Counted from the stretch's first letter, positions 26,737 to 35,926 are shown. The stretch: 64,000 nt of DNA from Lysinibacillus xylanilyticus (GCF_001183605.1 NZ_LFXJ01000010.1:793167-857166); one strand, 5' to 3'. The notes: a model not told the origin generated them from the sequence alone. Numbers and translations: made by a program.

Positions 26737-27828
26737 ATGAAACCAATTCAAGTAACGCAATCATCAATGCCTGATTTTGATGAGTTTTCTGAAGAAATTA
26801 GAGGTATTTGGGATAGTCGATGCCTGACTAATATGGGTGTAAAACATCAACAACTAGAAGTGGGATTGGAACAGTATCTAAAAACACCTAATGTTTCGCT
26901 ATTTTCGAATGGGCATCTTGCGTTAGAGTATGCAATCACAGCATTAAATTTAACCGGGGAAGTGATTACAACGCCATTTACTTTTGCATCCACTACCCAT
27001 GCGATTGTTAGAAATGGACTGACACCTGTCTTCTGTGATATTGACCCAAATAACTATACAATCCAAACTGACAACCTCGAGCATTTTATAACAGATAAAA
27101 CGTCGGCGATAATTCCTATTCACGTTTACGGTAATATTTGTAATGTAGCTGAAATTAATAGAATTGCAAAAAAGTATAATCTTAAAGTAATTTATGATGC
27201 TGCACATGCTTTTGGTATTACAATCGATGATGAAGGGGTCGCAAACTATGGTGATATATCCATGTTTAGCTTCCATGCTACAAAAGTCTTTCATACGATT
27301 GAGGGAGGAGCATTAACTTTTAAGGACTCTAGCTTGAACAATGTATTCAATGCGTATAAAAACTTTGGCATTACTGGACTTGAAACAATAGATTATATTG
27401 GTGGTAATGCAAAAATGAATGAATTTCAGGCAGCAATGGGCCTTTGCAACCTTCGAAATGTAGATCAAGAAATTAATAAGAGAAAAAAAATCTACAATAG
27501 ATATCTCGAACAACTTAGTAGCGTTAATGGAATACGTTTAACATTTCCTCCTTCGTGTGTAAAAAGCAATTATGCATACTTTCCTATTTTATTTGATGGG
27601 TTTACACTTTCCCGTGATGAAGTTCATGATAAATTAAAGAAGCATAATATTTTTACACGAAAGTATTTTTACCCTATAACAAATAGTTTTGAATGCTACC
27701 GTGGTGGATTTTCTCCCGAAGAAACACCAGTCGCAAAATATATGTCGGAAAGAATTCTAACTTTACCACTTTATGGTGATTTGAAACTAGAAGAAGTTGA
27801 TAAGATTTGCGGAATTATTAAAGCGTAG
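26737..27828 (+). CDS. DegT/DnrJ/EryC1 family sugar aminotransferase
   Basis: PLP-dependent aminotransferase acting on a nucleotide-activated keto sugar, 363 residues from ATG 26737 (GGGGG 5 bp upstream). Cofactor features: NGHLALEYAI near 55, YDAAHAFGI (aspartate that binds the pyridine nitrogen), and the Schiff-base lysine in FSFHATKVFHTIEGGAL near 178. In E. coli and related clusters VioA/FdtB-like members convert dTDP-4-keto-6-deoxyglucose (or its 3-keto isomer) to an amino sugar; rmlA and rmlB nearby would supply that substrate. Whether the amine goes on C3 or C4 cannot be told; no QdtA/FdtA-type isomerase is seen, which favours C4. Confidence 0.9.
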   Translation: MKPIQVTQSSMPDFDEFSEEIRGIWDSRCLTNMGVKHQQLEVGLEQYLKTPNVSLFSNGHLALEYAITALNLTGEVITTPFTFASTTHAIVRNGLTPVFCDIDPNNYTIQTDNLEHFITDKTSAIIPIHVYGNICNVAEINRIAKKYNLKVIYDAAHAFGITIDDEGVANYGDISMFSFHATKVFHTIEGGALTFKDSSLNNVFNAYKNFGITGLETIDYIGGNAKMNEFQAAMGLCNLRNVDQEINKRKKIYNRYLEQLSSVNGIRLTFPPSCVKSNYAYFPILFDGFTLSRDEVHDKLKKHNIFTRKYFYPITNSFECYRGGFSPEETPVAKYMSERILTLPLYGDLKLEEVDKICGIIKA

Positions 27829-27839
27829 GGGAGATTTGA

Positions 27840-28547
27840 ATGAGAGTAGCATTAATGCAACCTTATTTTTTTCCATATGTGGGCTATTTTCAATTAATAA
27901 ATTCAGTAGATGAATTTGTTATATTTGATAATGCTCAATATATTAAAAAAAGCTGGATTACTAGAAATAGGATTTTAAACGAGCATAAAGAAAGTAGTTT
28001 TATCAATGTTCCAATAATTAAGGCTCCTAGAGAAACTAAAATTAAAGATATATTGATAAACAAAAATATTGATTGGCAAGAGAAACTATTTAACCAATTA
28101 TTTTATTATAAACAAGCTCCTTATTTTAACTATGTTTTGGATTTTTTGAATGGTAGTTTACCAAATAATAATTATGATAATTTAAGTGAAATTAATACAT
28201 TACTCCTAAGAAAAACTTGTGAGCTCTTAAATATAAGAACAAAGATTACAATTTTGTCAAAAAAATTTCCTACTATTGAATATGCAAATACAGCAGATGA
28301 GTGGGGAGTTAAAGTGTCTAAAGCATTAAATGCTAGTACTTATATTAATGCTATTGGTGGAAAAGATTTTTATGATAAGGAAAAATACAGAGATAATGGA
28401 TTGGATATACACTTTATTAAGCCCAACTTATCGCCATACAAACAATTTAAAAAACATTTTATTCCGGGTCTTTCAATTATTGATATCATGATGTTTAACA
28501 GTATAGAAGTGATTCAAAAAATGTTCGCTGATTTTGAGGAGATTTAA
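27840..28547 (+). CDS. WbqC-like family protein
   Basis: 235 residues beginning MRVALMQPYFFPYVGYFQLI, the hallmark of the WbqC family, with FVIFDNAQYIKKSWITRNRI next and a conserved YINAIGGKDFYD segment. The family is frequent in O-antigen and capsule clusters alongside dTDP-sugar aminotransferases; its biochemical role is poorly defined, with acyl or aminoacyl transfer to amino sugars suggested. ATG follows GGGGAG, 11 bp after the aminotransferase stop, so it is in the same transcription unit. Confidence 0.85.
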   Translation: MRVALMQPYFFPYVGYFQLINSVDEFVIFDNAQYIKKSWITRNRILNEHKESSFINVPIIKAPRETKIKDILINKNIDWQEKLFNQLFYYKQAPYFNYVLDFLNGSLPNNNYDNLSEINTLLLRKTCELLNIRTKITILSKKFPTIEYANTADEWGVKVSKALNASTYINAIGGKDFYDKEKYRDNGLDIHFIKPNLSPYKQFKKHFIPGLSIIDIMMFNSIEVIQKMFADFEEI

Positions 28548-28609
28548 CAAAAAATAATTATAGTTCTCTATTTTAGTTAATATTAGCAATGAGAAGAGGT
28601 TAATATCGG

Positions 28610-29500
28610 ATGAAAGGTATTATTTTAGCAGGGGGTTCAGGTACTCGACTTTATCCCCTGACGAAATCTATTTCTAAACAAATGTTACCTATTTATGATA
28701 AACCGATGATTTATTATCCGCTATCCGTATTAATGCTTGCGGGCATAAAAGAAATACTGATAATTTCTACTTCTAGAGATATCGGAGGATTCAAAGAACT
28801 TTTAGGAGATGGCTGTAAGTTAGGGATGAACTTTGAATACGCGGTACAAGAAAGTCCTAATGGCCTTGCAGAAGCTTTTATAATTGGAGAGGCGTTTATC
28901 GGTAAATCACCAGTCGCATTAGTATTAGGCGATAATATTTTCTATGGTTCTAATTTGAGCAATCGTTTACAAGATGCTGCGTCTTTATCGACTGGGGGCA
29001 TTATTTTTGGATGTTATGTAAATGATCCGAGGGCCTATGGTGTAGTAGAGGTAGATGAGCAGATGAATGCTATCTCAATAGAAGAAAAGCCGGAATTCCC
29101 TAAATCTTCATATGCAGTCCCAGGTTTATATTTTTTTGATAATAAAGTAGTTGATATCGCAAAAAACGTGAAGCCTTCAGCGCGGGGCGAAGTGGAGATT
29201 ACTTCTATAATAGATGTATATCTGCAAAGGGGTGAGTTAAAGGTTGAACTTACTGGTAGAGGCTTGGCGTGGTTAGATACAGGCACGCATGAATCATTAC
29301 TAGAGGCCTCTAACTTTGTAGAGGCTATACAAAAAAGGCAGGGGCTATATATTGCTTGCATTGAAGAAATAGCATTCAGAAGAGGATATATAACAAAGAA
29401 GCAGTTATTAGATCTTGCGCATCCTCTAATGAAGACAGAATACGGTAAATATTTAATTGAAGTTTCTCATTCATTAAACAACTCTCATGTGACAATGTAG
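28610..29500 (+). CDS. rmlA: Glucose-1-phosphate thymidylyltransferase
   Basis: Forms dTDP-glucose from glucose-1-phosphate and dTTP. 296 residues; [20 protein letters not shown] is the nucleotidyltransferase signature, followed by [26 protein letters not shown] (metal aspartate near 110) and [17 protein letters not shown]. Its stop codon lies inside a terminator-like hairpin before rmlB. The pathway ends at RmlB here: rmlC and rmlD are absent, arguing against rhamnose as the product. Confidence 0.96.
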   Translation: MKGIILAGGSGTRLYPLTKSISKQMLPIYDKPMIYYPLSVLMLAGIKEILIISTSRDIGGFKELLGDGCKLGMNFEYAVQESPNGLAEAFIIGEAFIGKSPVALVLGDNIFYGSNLSNRLQDAASLSTGGIIFGCYVNDPRAYGVVEVDEQMNAISIEEKPEFPKSSYAVPGLYFFDNKVVDIAKNVKPSARGEVEITSIIDVYLQRGELKVELTGRGLAWLDTGTHESLLEASNFVEAIQKRQGLYIACIEEIAFRRGYITKKQLLDLAHPLMKTEYGKYLIEVSHSLNNSHVTM

Positions 29501-29509
29501 AGTTTTTTT
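29480..29509 (+). terminator. Terminator-like hairpin overlapping the rmlA stop
   Basis: AACTCT (29480-29485) with AGAGTT (29499-29504), then a T run to 29509; a short stem with imperfect inner pairing. The rmlA TAG (29498-29500) lies inside it, so it may attenuate transcription into rmlB. Confidence 0.5.
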
Positions 29510-29541
29510 ATTTCAGTCGAACAAGTTTAGAGGTGAGACAG

Positions 29542-30582
29542 ATGACAAAGAAAAAAATTCTTGTTACGGGTGGAGCGGGGTTTATTGGTGGAAACTTTGT
29601 TCAATACATGGTTAAAAAGTACCCTGAGTATGAAATTTATAATGTAGACGTGTTAACATATGCAGGTGATTTAACTAAACACCATGATATAGAAAAAATG
29701 GGGAATTATCATTTTGTGAAAGCAGATATTGTAGACTATGATGTGATTTTTTCTTTATTTGAGAAAGAAAAGTTTGATTATATTGTGCATTTTGCTGCAG
29801 AAAGTCATGTAGATCGATCCATCACAGATCCAGCGGTTTTTGTCTCTACAAATGTGCTAGGAACACAGGTGTTATTAGATGCTGCAAGGCAAGTAGGAAT
29901 TACCAAATTTGTTCATGTCTCTACAGATGAAGTATACGGTGAATTGGATTTTGATCCAACAACTTTTTTTACTGAAGAAACACCGTTACAACCAAATAGT
30001 CCATATAGTGCAAGTAAAGCTTCCTCTGATCTTTTAGTTCAAGCGTATCACCATACTTATGGGGTGCCTATTAATATTACACGATGTTCTAACAATTATG
30101 GGCCTTATCACTTCCCGGAAAAATTAATTCCTTTAACGATTTCGCGTGTATTGAATGGAGAAAAGGTTCCTATATATGGTAATGGTCAAAACATTCGTGA
30201 TTGGTTACACGTGTTTGATCATTGTGCTGCCATTGATTTAGTTTTACATGAAGGTGTAAATGGAGAAGTATATAATGTAGGTGGGCATAATGAACGGACG
30301 AATTTAGAAGTAGTTAAAACCATAATTCGTACATTAGGGAAATCAGAAGCATTAATAGAGTTTGTAGCAGACCGTTTAGGACATGATAAGCGATATGCAA
30401 TTGATGCAACAAAATTAGAACAATTAGGTTGGCAACCGATATATACTTTTGAAACTGGAATTGCTCAAACGATTCAATGGTACATGGAAAACAAAGAATG
30501 GTGGGAGCAAATTATTAATGGGGAATATCAAAATATGTTGGAGATGACTTCAACCTATTCATCTGAAATCACCCCAAAATAG
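29542..30582 (+). CDS. rmlB: dTDP-glucose 4,6-dehydratase
   Basis: Makes dTDP-4-keto-6-deoxyglucose. 346 residues from ATG 29542; GTG 29533 is also possible but lies inside the likely ribosome-binding site AGAGGTGAG. KILVTGGAGFIGGNFVQYMV (NAD site), HFAAESHVDRSI, STDEVYGELD, and the catalytic YSASKAS near 160 are intact. The product feeds the DegT aminotransferase. Last gene of the polysaccharide locus. Confidence 0.96.
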   Translation: MTKKKILVTGGAGFIGGNFVQYMVKKYPEYEIYNVDVLTYAGDLTKHHDIEKMGNYHFVKADIVDYDVIFSLFEKEKFDYIVHFAAESHVDRSITDPAVFVSTNVLGTQVLLDAARQVGITKFVHVSTDEVYGELDFDPTTFFTEETPLQPNSPYSASKASSDLLVQAYHHTYGVPINITRCSNNYGPYHFPEKLIPLTISRVLNGEKVPIYGNGQNIRDWLHVFDHCAAIDLVLHEGVNGEVYNVGGHNERTNLEVVKTIIRTLGKSEALIEFVADRLGHDKRYAIDATKLEQLGWQPIYTFETGIAQTIQWYMENKEWWEQIINGEYQNMLEMTSTYSSEITPK

Positions 30583-30751
30583 TATATGAAAAGATGTAGT
30601 AATCGATTTGAAGGCAATTAATAAAATAAATAACGATTTTTCATGAAATGAATAAAATTTCACTTACTTGCTCTCAACGTTGATCATGTTCGTCATTTAT
30701 AAAAAAATGATGCCCTTATATCGTTACAGTCACAATAAATTCAGCCTGTAC

Positions 30752-30785
30752 AAAACGCAAACTCAAAGAGATTTGCGTTTTATTT
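30752..30785 (+). terminator. Intrinsic terminator at right end of the polysaccharide locus
   Basis: Perfect 10-bp stem AAAACGCAAA (30752-30761) with TTTGCGTTTT (30772-30781), followed by ATTTT. Confidence 0.8.
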
Positions 30786-30814
30786 TGCGATTCACTAGGA
30801 TTAGGTGGTAAACT
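30785..30814 (+). promoter_or_regulatory. Possible promoter of ymdB
   Basis: TTGCGA (30785-30790), 18-bp spacer, TAAACT (30809-30814). The -10 is a weak match; position 37 bp before ymdB supports it. Confidence 0.4.
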
Positions 30815-30850
30815 AAAAGTTGCTAATTAAAGAAAGTGTGGTCTTGAAAA

Positions 30851-31648
30851 ATGAAAGTTTTATTTATAGGTGATATTGTAGGTTCAATCGGCCGAGATGC
30901 AGTGGAAAAATATTTACCACGCTTAAAGAGAAAATATAACACAGACGTAGTTATTGCCAATGGTGAAAACGCAGCAGCAGGGCGTGGAATTACACGAAGT
31001 ATTTATAATGATCTATTGCAAATGGGTGTAGATGTTATCACAATGGGCAATCATACTTGGGATAATAAAGATATTTTTGATTTTATTGATGATGCAGATT
31101 ATTTAATACGCCCAGCGAACTTTTCGGATGAGGCACCAGGTAAAGGAATGGTGCAAATTTCAAAAAACGGTGTAACACTATCTGTTATTAATTTACATGG
31201 ACGAGTATTTTTACCTCCTCATGAGGATCCTTTTGCGATGGCAGAGGAATTAATCGAAGAAGCACATAAAACGTCACCGCTTGTGTTCGTTGATTTCCAC
31301 GCAGAAGCAACAAGCGAGAAAATTGCACTAGGCTGGCATTTAGATGGGAAGGCATCAGCAGTCGTTGGTACACATACTCATGTGCAAACAGCGGATGCAC
31401 GTATTTATCCGAATGGAACAGCGTATATTACAGACGTTGGTATGACAGGTCCATACGATGAAATTTTAGGGATGACGAAGGAAAGTGTCATTTATAGATT
31501 CCAAACAAACATGCCATCTCGTTTTGAAGTGCCTAAAAAAGGACGCGAAGTGTTAAGTGGTTTCTTTGTAGAGATTGATGATAAAACAGGAAAAGCTCTA
31601 CATTGTGAGCGGATTTATATAAACGAAGATTATCCGTTCCAAGCATAA
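30851..31648 (+). CDS. ymdB: YmdB family metallophosphoesterase
   Basis: 265-residue binuclear-metal phosphoesterase (TIGR00282 family); B. subtilis YmdB has cyclic-nucleotide phosphodiesterase activity and influences biofilm and motility fate. Metal-site motifs: FIGDIVGSIGRDA, ANGENAAAGRG, GNHTWDN, VDFHAEATSEK, and GTHTHVQTAD. The gene directly follows rny in B. subtilis; here they are 26.5 kb apart. ATG follows AAAGAAAGTGTGG. Ends at its own terminator. Confidence 0.96.
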   Translation: MKVLFIGDIVGSIGRDAVEKYLPRLKRKYNTDVVIANGENAAAGRGITRSIYNDLLQMGVDVITMGNHTWDNKDIFDFIDDADYLIRPANFSDEAPGKGMVQISKNGVTLSVINLHGRVFLPPHEDPFAMAEELIEEAHKTSPLVFVDFHAEATSEKIALGWHLDGKASAVVGTHTHVQTADARIYPNGTAYITDVGMTGPYDEILGMTKESVIYRFQTNMPSRFEVPKKGREVLSGFFVEIDDKTGKALHCERIYINEDYPFQA

Positions 31649-31654
31649 GAAGAG

Positions 31655-31692
31655 AAACTATTGTGTATAAAAAAATGCACAATAGTTTTTTA
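31655..31692 (+). terminator. Intrinsic terminator of ymdB
   Basis: 11-bp stem AAACTATTGTG (31655-31665) with CACAATAGTTT (31678-31688) and a T tract. Confidence 0.85.
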
Positions 31693-31754
31693 TGTTGAAA
31701 AACAAAATGGTTAGGTAATATTTGAGAATGTTTTGGCACTTTTAATAAGAATGA

Positions 31755-31940
31755 TTTCTGTTCCGGGCAACTCGCTTTCCTGTAGTCGAGCGTCGAGCCA
31801 CTTCCTTCGCTTTGTTGTTGTTGCTGTTGCTTTTGCACAGACAAAACTCTTTTGTTAAAATTACTTTATTACTTAGATTAAAGCGACGTGCCAGAAGATA
31901 CTTGCTATGTCAATCAGTTGATTTACGTTCCGACTGAGAG
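31755..31940. repeat. Degenerate repeat fragments
   Basis: 31755-31850 contains reverse-oriented module pieces (TTCGCTTTGTTGTTGTTGCT, then TTTTGCACAGACAAAA). At 31915-31938, GTTGATTTACGTTCCGACTG is the reverse complement of the family's 3' end, so this remnant is inverted relative to the intact copies. Confidence 0.6.
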
Positions 31941-31952
31941 ACATCAAAAAGT

Positions 31953-31992
31953 AAAAGGATTCACACACAGTTTTGTGTATGAATCCTTTTTT
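31953..31992 (+). terminator. Terminator-like hairpin
   Basis: 16-bp stem (31953-31968 with 31975-31990, one mismatch) and 6-nt loop, with T tract. No gene ends nearby, so it may be a relic or act on read-through from ymdB. Confidence 0.6.
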
Positions 31993-32013
31993 GCTCTTTG
32001 GCAGGTAGATGTC

Positions 32014-32160
32014 AATAAAATTCAAAAGTTGGGTGATAAAACGTGAAAGTTAGTCGATAGAATTCAAAAGTTGGGCGATAAAACGTGAAAGTTAGTCGAT
32101 AAAATTTAAAAGTTGGTCGATAAATCGTAAAAGTGTTCCGATAAAACTAAAAAGTTGGAT
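32014..32160 (+). repeat. 21-bp tandem array (seven units)
   Basis: Units begin at 32014, 32035, 32056, 32077, 32098, 32119 and 32140. Two types alternate at first: GATAAAACGTGAAAGTTAGT-C and GATAGAATTCAAAAGTTGGG-C, giving a 42-bp higher-order period. It sits just upstream of foldback repeat copy F. Confidence 0.9.
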
Positions 32161-32185
32161 GACATTTCGGAAGTCATGAGAATCA

Positions 32186-32447
32186 GTTGATTGGAGTGGA
32201 AACTGGGCGATTCCTTCGTGCAACATCGTGCCGCTGCCGCTAAGCTTTCGCGAAAAAGCATCTGTTGGCCTGAGACCCTGGAGCGATCACCGCGAGTGAA
32301 GTGGATAGGGGAACGGAGGCTAAAAGCCATCACGTACTGTGATAACGCCTTCGACCAACATCGTGCCGCTGCCGCTTCGCTTTCGCGCAGAAAAAATTTG
32401 TTTTCCCGACGTTTCCAGGAAATCGCCCAGTCGGAACAGAAATCAAC
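32186..32447 (+). repeat. Foldback intergenic repeat, copy F
   Basis: GTTGATT (32186) and AATCAAC (to 32447) as outer ends; AACTGGGCG (32201) with CGCCCAGTC (32424); central ACGGAGGC/GCCTTCG helix enclosing ATCAC/GTGAT. Modules inside are in the reverse orientation (GCTGCCGCTTCGCTTTCGCG). Lies between ymdB and spoVS. Confidence 0.85.
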
Positions 32448-32680
32448 CTCTCGCTTTGCCTAAGAGCTATTTTGTGACGCCTTTGATTTCATTGCCATAG
32501 TAGCTTTCTAATGTAAATTTTCAGTCTTTTTTGATTGTTTTAATATATAAGAAATGAATATAGTCTATTTTCTTCTTGCCGAGCATAAAATGACCTATCG
32601 ACAATAACTTGAGGTCCAAAAAAAAGGGGGACATGAGTTGTTGAGCGTAAACACTATTCGCGAAACGGGGAGGAATAATT
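32448..32680 (+). other. spoVS upstream region
   Basis: No gene. B. subtilis spoVS is sigma-H dependent, so a sigma-H promoter is expected, but I could not pick one out with confidence. A GGGAGG ribosome-binding site precedes the GTG start. Confidence 0.4.
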
Positions 32681-32947
32681 GTGGATTCATTAAAAGTATC
32701 ATCACGCTCTAATCCAAATTCAGTTGCAGGTGCATTAGTCGCGGTAATCAGAGAAAAAGGGCAAGCAGAAATGCAGGCAGTTGGGGCAGGGGCACTTAAC
32801 CAAGCCGTGAAAGCAGTGGCCATTGCACGCGGATTTGTAGCGCCAAGTGGCACAGATTTAATTTGCGCACCGGCGTTTGCCGATATTTTAATTGCTGGTG
32901 AGGAACGTACAGCCTTAAAGCTTCTTGTGGAAAAACGTAATCGATAA
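32681..32947 (+). CDS. spoVS: Stage V sporulation protein S
   Basis: 88-residue Alba-like small protein needed for efficient sporulation. The sequence is close to B. subtilis SpoVS throughout: LKVSSRSNPNSVAGAL, GAGALNQAVKAVAIARGFVA, PSGTDLICAPAF, and GEERTALKL. GTG start after GGGAGG. Monocistronic with its own terminator. The C-terminus has two extra residues relative to the common form. Confidence 0.97.
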   Translation: MDSLKVSSRSNPNSVAGALVAVIREKGQAEMQAVGAGALNQAVKAVAIARGFVAPSGTDLICAPAFADILIAGEERTALKLLVEKRNR

Positions 32948-32960
32948 AATGTAATGAAGT

Positions 32961-32998
32961 AAAATGCCTTGCACATAATAAGCTGCAAGGCATTTTTT
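32961..32998 (+). terminator. Intrinsic terminator of spoVS
   Basis: Stem AAAATGCCTTGCA (32961-32973) with TGCAAGGCATTTT (32984-32996), then TT. Confidence 0.9.
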
Positions 32999-33255
32999 CG
33001 TTTATATAGAAATAAGGATATGAGGAAGAGAGTGCCTCATGCTCTACATACTGACATGTTAAATGTCACTTGAAATCAGTAAGTTAATTTTTTAAACTTA
33101 ATTGATTTGAAAATTACAACTTTATGAACCCATTTTCAGTCAAAGGTCTGATTTTCGGTTAAATCGTGGAATAACAATAGTGCAGACCGTTTCTTCGTGT
33201 TAAACTTATGAAGGAAAAATAATAGCATACACATTGGATCTAAGGAGTTGTTGAC

Positions 33256-34995
33256 ATGTTACATCAGCTTTCATGGAAAGTCGGTGGGCAACAGGGTGAA
33301 GGGATTGAAAGTACAGGCGAAATTTTCTCAATGGCAATGAATCGTTTAGGTTACTTCCTATACGGTTATCGTCATTTCTCTTCTCGAATCAAAGGTGGCC
33401 ATACGAATAATAAAATTACAGTTCGTCCAACAGAAGTACGTTCTATTGCGGATGATTTAGATATTTTAGTAGCGTTCGACCAAGAAACAATCGACGTCAA
33501 TTATAAAGAACTAACAGAAACAGGCATTATTTTAGCGGATTCAAAATTTGATCCAGTGAAGCCAGAAGATTCAAAGGCGCCATTATTTGCGGTACCGTTT
33601 ACAGAAATTGCAGCAGAGCTAGGTACTTCGTTAATGAAAAATATGGTGGCCATTGGGGCAACTGCATCATTACTAAATTTAGATAATGCAGTATTCCAAA
33701 ATGTTGTAGACGATATTTTTGGCAGAAAAGGTGAAGAAGTAGTTCAAAAAAATATGGAGGCCATTGCACGAGGCCGCCAAATTATGAGTGAGCTTTTAGG
33801 CAATCGTGTAGGTGAATGGGCTTTAGCACCAGCAGACGGTAAACGCCGTATGTTCATGATCGGAAACGATGCAGTAGCACTTGGTGCACTTGCGGCTGGG
33901 ACACGCTTTATGGCAGCCTACCCAATTACACCAGCTTCTGAGATTATGGAATACCTTATTAAAAAATTACCGAAATTCGGTGGTGCGGTTATTCAAACAG
34001 AAGACGAAATTGCTGCAGCGACAATGGCAATTGGTGCAAACTTTGGTGGTGTTCGTGCCTTTACAGCTTCTGCTGGCCCTGGTCTTTCATTAATGATGGA
34101 AGCGCTTGGTCTTTCAGGTATGACGGAGCAGCCGCTAGTTGTTGTTGATACACAACGTGGTGGTCCATCAACAGGGTTACCAACAAAACAAGAGCAATCA
34201 GATTTAATGGCGATGTTATATGGTACGCATGGTGAAATTCCAAAAGTAGTAATTGCACCTTCTACAATGGAGGAAGCATTCTTTGACACAATCCAAGCGT
34301 TTAACATTGCAGAGGAATTACAATTACCAGTTATTTTAATGACTGACTTGCAATTATCTCTAGGTAAACAATCTGTAGAGCCATTCGATTACAATAAAAT
34401 TGAAATTCGTCGCGGTAAAATTGTTACAGGCGACATTGAAGAAGCGGCTGATAAAGCATACTTCAAACGTTATGAAGATACAGAAGATGGTATTTCACCG
34501 CGTGTGCTACCTGGTACATTAAATGGTATTCACCATGTAACAGGGGTTGAACACGATGAAACAGGTAAACCATCTGAAGCAACTGGTAACCGTCAAGTAC
34601 AAATGGATAAACGTTTCCGTAAGCTAGCAGCATTGAAATTCGATAATCCAGTACATTCTAATGCGCCACACGAAGAAGCCGATATTTTATTAGTGGGCTT
34701 TAACTCAACACGTGGAGCAATTGAAGAAGTACAAGAACGATTGAATGCTCAAGGTATGAAGGTGAACCATGCACACATTCGCTTAATTCACCCATTCCCA
34801 TCTGCTGAGGTGGCACCACTTGTAGCAAAAGCGAAAAAAGTAATCGTTGTAGAAAATAACTACACAGGTCAATTAGCAAATATTATGAAGATGAATGTTG
34901 GTGGTCACGATAAAATCGAGACTATTACAAAATATGATGGTACACCATTCTTGCCAGGTGAATTAGAAAATCGTGTGAAGGAGTTGACTCGCTAA
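33256..34995 (+). CDS. 2-oxoacid:ferredoxin oxidoreductase, alpha subunit (fused gamma-alpha)
   Basis: With the next gene forms a TPP-dependent enzyme converting a 2-oxoacid and CoA to acyl-CoA with reduced ferredoxin. 579 residues: N-terminal gamma domain (LSWKVGGQQGEGIESTGEIF, HFSSRIKGGHTNNKI), then the alpha domain from about 195 (FMIGNDAVALGALAAGTRFM, AAYPITPASEIMEYL, IGANFGGVRAFTASAGPGLS, TDLQLSLGKQ). Pyruvate versus 2-oxoglutarate use cannot be settled. The stop and the next ATG overlap as TAATG, so translation is coupled. This pair lies between spoVS and miaB in other Bacillales too. Confidence 0.93.
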   Translation: MLHQLSWKVGGQQGEGIESTGEIFSMAMNRLGYFLYGYRHFSSRIKGGHTNNKITVRPTEVRSIADDLDILVAFDQETIDVNYKELTETGIILADSKFDPVKPEDSKAPLFAVPFTEIAAELGTSLMKNMVAIGATASLLNLDNAVFQNVVDDIFGRKGEEVVQKNMEAIARGRQIMSELLGNRVGEWALAPADGKRRMFMIGNDAVALGALAAGTRFMAAYPITPASEIMEYLIKKLPKFGGAVIQTEDEIAAATMAIGANFGGVRAFTASAGPGLSLMMEALGLSGMTEQPLVVVDTQRGGPSTGLPTKQEQSDLMAMLYGTHGEIPKVVIAPSTMEEAFFDTIQAFNIAEELQLPVILMTDLQLSLGKQSVEPFDYNKIEIRRGKIVTGDIEEAADKAYFKRYEDTEDGISPRVLPGTLNGIHHVTGVEHDETGKPSEATGNRQVQMDKRFRKLAALKFDNPVHSNAPHEEADILLVGFNSTRGAIEEVQERLNAQGMKVNHAHIRLIHPFPSAEVAPLVAKAKKVIVVENNYTGQLANIMKMNVGGHDKIETITKYDGTPFLPGELENRVKELTR

Positions 34996-35861
34996 TGGCA
35001 ACATTTAAGGATTTTCGTAATACAGTGAAACCAAACTGGTGCCCAGGCTGTGGTGACTTCTCTGTTCAAGCAGCGATTCAGCGCGCCGCGGCAAACGTTG
35101 GTATTGAACCAAACGAATTAGCTGTTATCTCAGGGATTGGCTGTTCTGGTCGTATTTCAGGCTACATTAATTCTTACGGTTTCCACGGTATTCATGGTCG
35201 TGCATTACCAATTGCACAAGGCTTAAAAATGGCTAACCGTGATTTAAACGTTATAGCTTCTGGTGGTGACGGCGATGGATTTGCGATTGGTATGGGTCAT
35301 ACAATTCATGCTATCCGTCGTAATATTGACATCACATACGTTGTTATGGATAACCAAATTTATGGTTTAACAAAAGGGCAAACATCTCCACGTTCTGCTG
35401 CAGGATTTATTACAAAATCTACACCAGGTGGTGCGATTGAGCCTTCATTAAAACCATTAGAAGTAGCTTTAACAAGTGGAGCTACATTTGTCGCACAAGG
35501 TTTCTCAACGGACATTAAAGAGTTAACAGCTTTAATTGAAGCAGGTATTAATCATAAAGGCTTCTCATTCATCAACGTATTCTCACCATGTGTTACGTAT
35601 AACAAAGTGAACACGTACGATTGGTTTAAAGAAAACTTAACGAAGCTTGCTGATATCGAAGGCTATGATAATTCTGACCGTGGTATGGCAATGCGTACAG
35701 TGATGGAGCATGAAGGTTTAGTAACAGGTATTATTTATCAAGATACTGAAACAGCTTCATATCAAGAAAAAGTACCGGGCTACTCAGAGCTACCATTAAC
35801 AGATATCGATATTAAAATGAGCGAAAATGATTTTAATGATTTAGTGAAAGAATTTATGTAA
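34995..35861 (+). CDS. 2-oxoacid:ferredoxin oxidoreductase, beta subunit
   Basis: 288-residue TPP-binding subunit. Motifs: NWCPGCGDFSVQAAIQRA near 14, SGIGCSGRISGYINSYGFHG, and the TPP/Mg site GDGDGFAIGMGHTIHAIRRN near 92 with VVMDNQIYGLTKGQTSP. The CPGCGDF start indicates the two-subunit, ferredoxin-linked class without an extra delta ferredoxin subunit. Coupled to the alpha gene by a one-base overlap and followed by a strong terminator. Confidence 0.94.
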   Translation: MATFKDFRNTVKPNWCPGCGDFSVQAAIQRAAANVGIEPNELAVISGIGCSGRISGYINSYGFHGIHGRALPIAQGLKMANRDLNVIASGGDGDGFAIGMGHTIHAIRRNIDITYVVMDNQIYGLTKGQTSPRSAAGFITKSTPGGAIEPSLKPLEVALTSGATFVAQGFSTDIKELTALIEAGINHKGFSFINVFSPCVTYNKVNTYDWFKENLTKLADIEGYDNSDRGMAMRTVMEHEGLVTGIIYQDTETASYQEKVPGYSELPLTDIDIKMSENDFNDLVKEFM

Positions 35862-35884
35862 ATTAAATTTTATATAGCATGACA

Positions 35885-35926
35885 AAAAAGCATTTGGGAT
35901 GTACTCATTCCAAATGCTTTTTGTGT
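35885..35926 (+). terminator. Intrinsic terminator after the oxidoreductase genes
   Basis: Stem AAGCATTTGGGATG with CATTCCAAATGCTT (one G-U pair), tiny loop, followed by TTT. A-rich 5' arm makes it potentially bidirectional. Confidence 0.85.
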
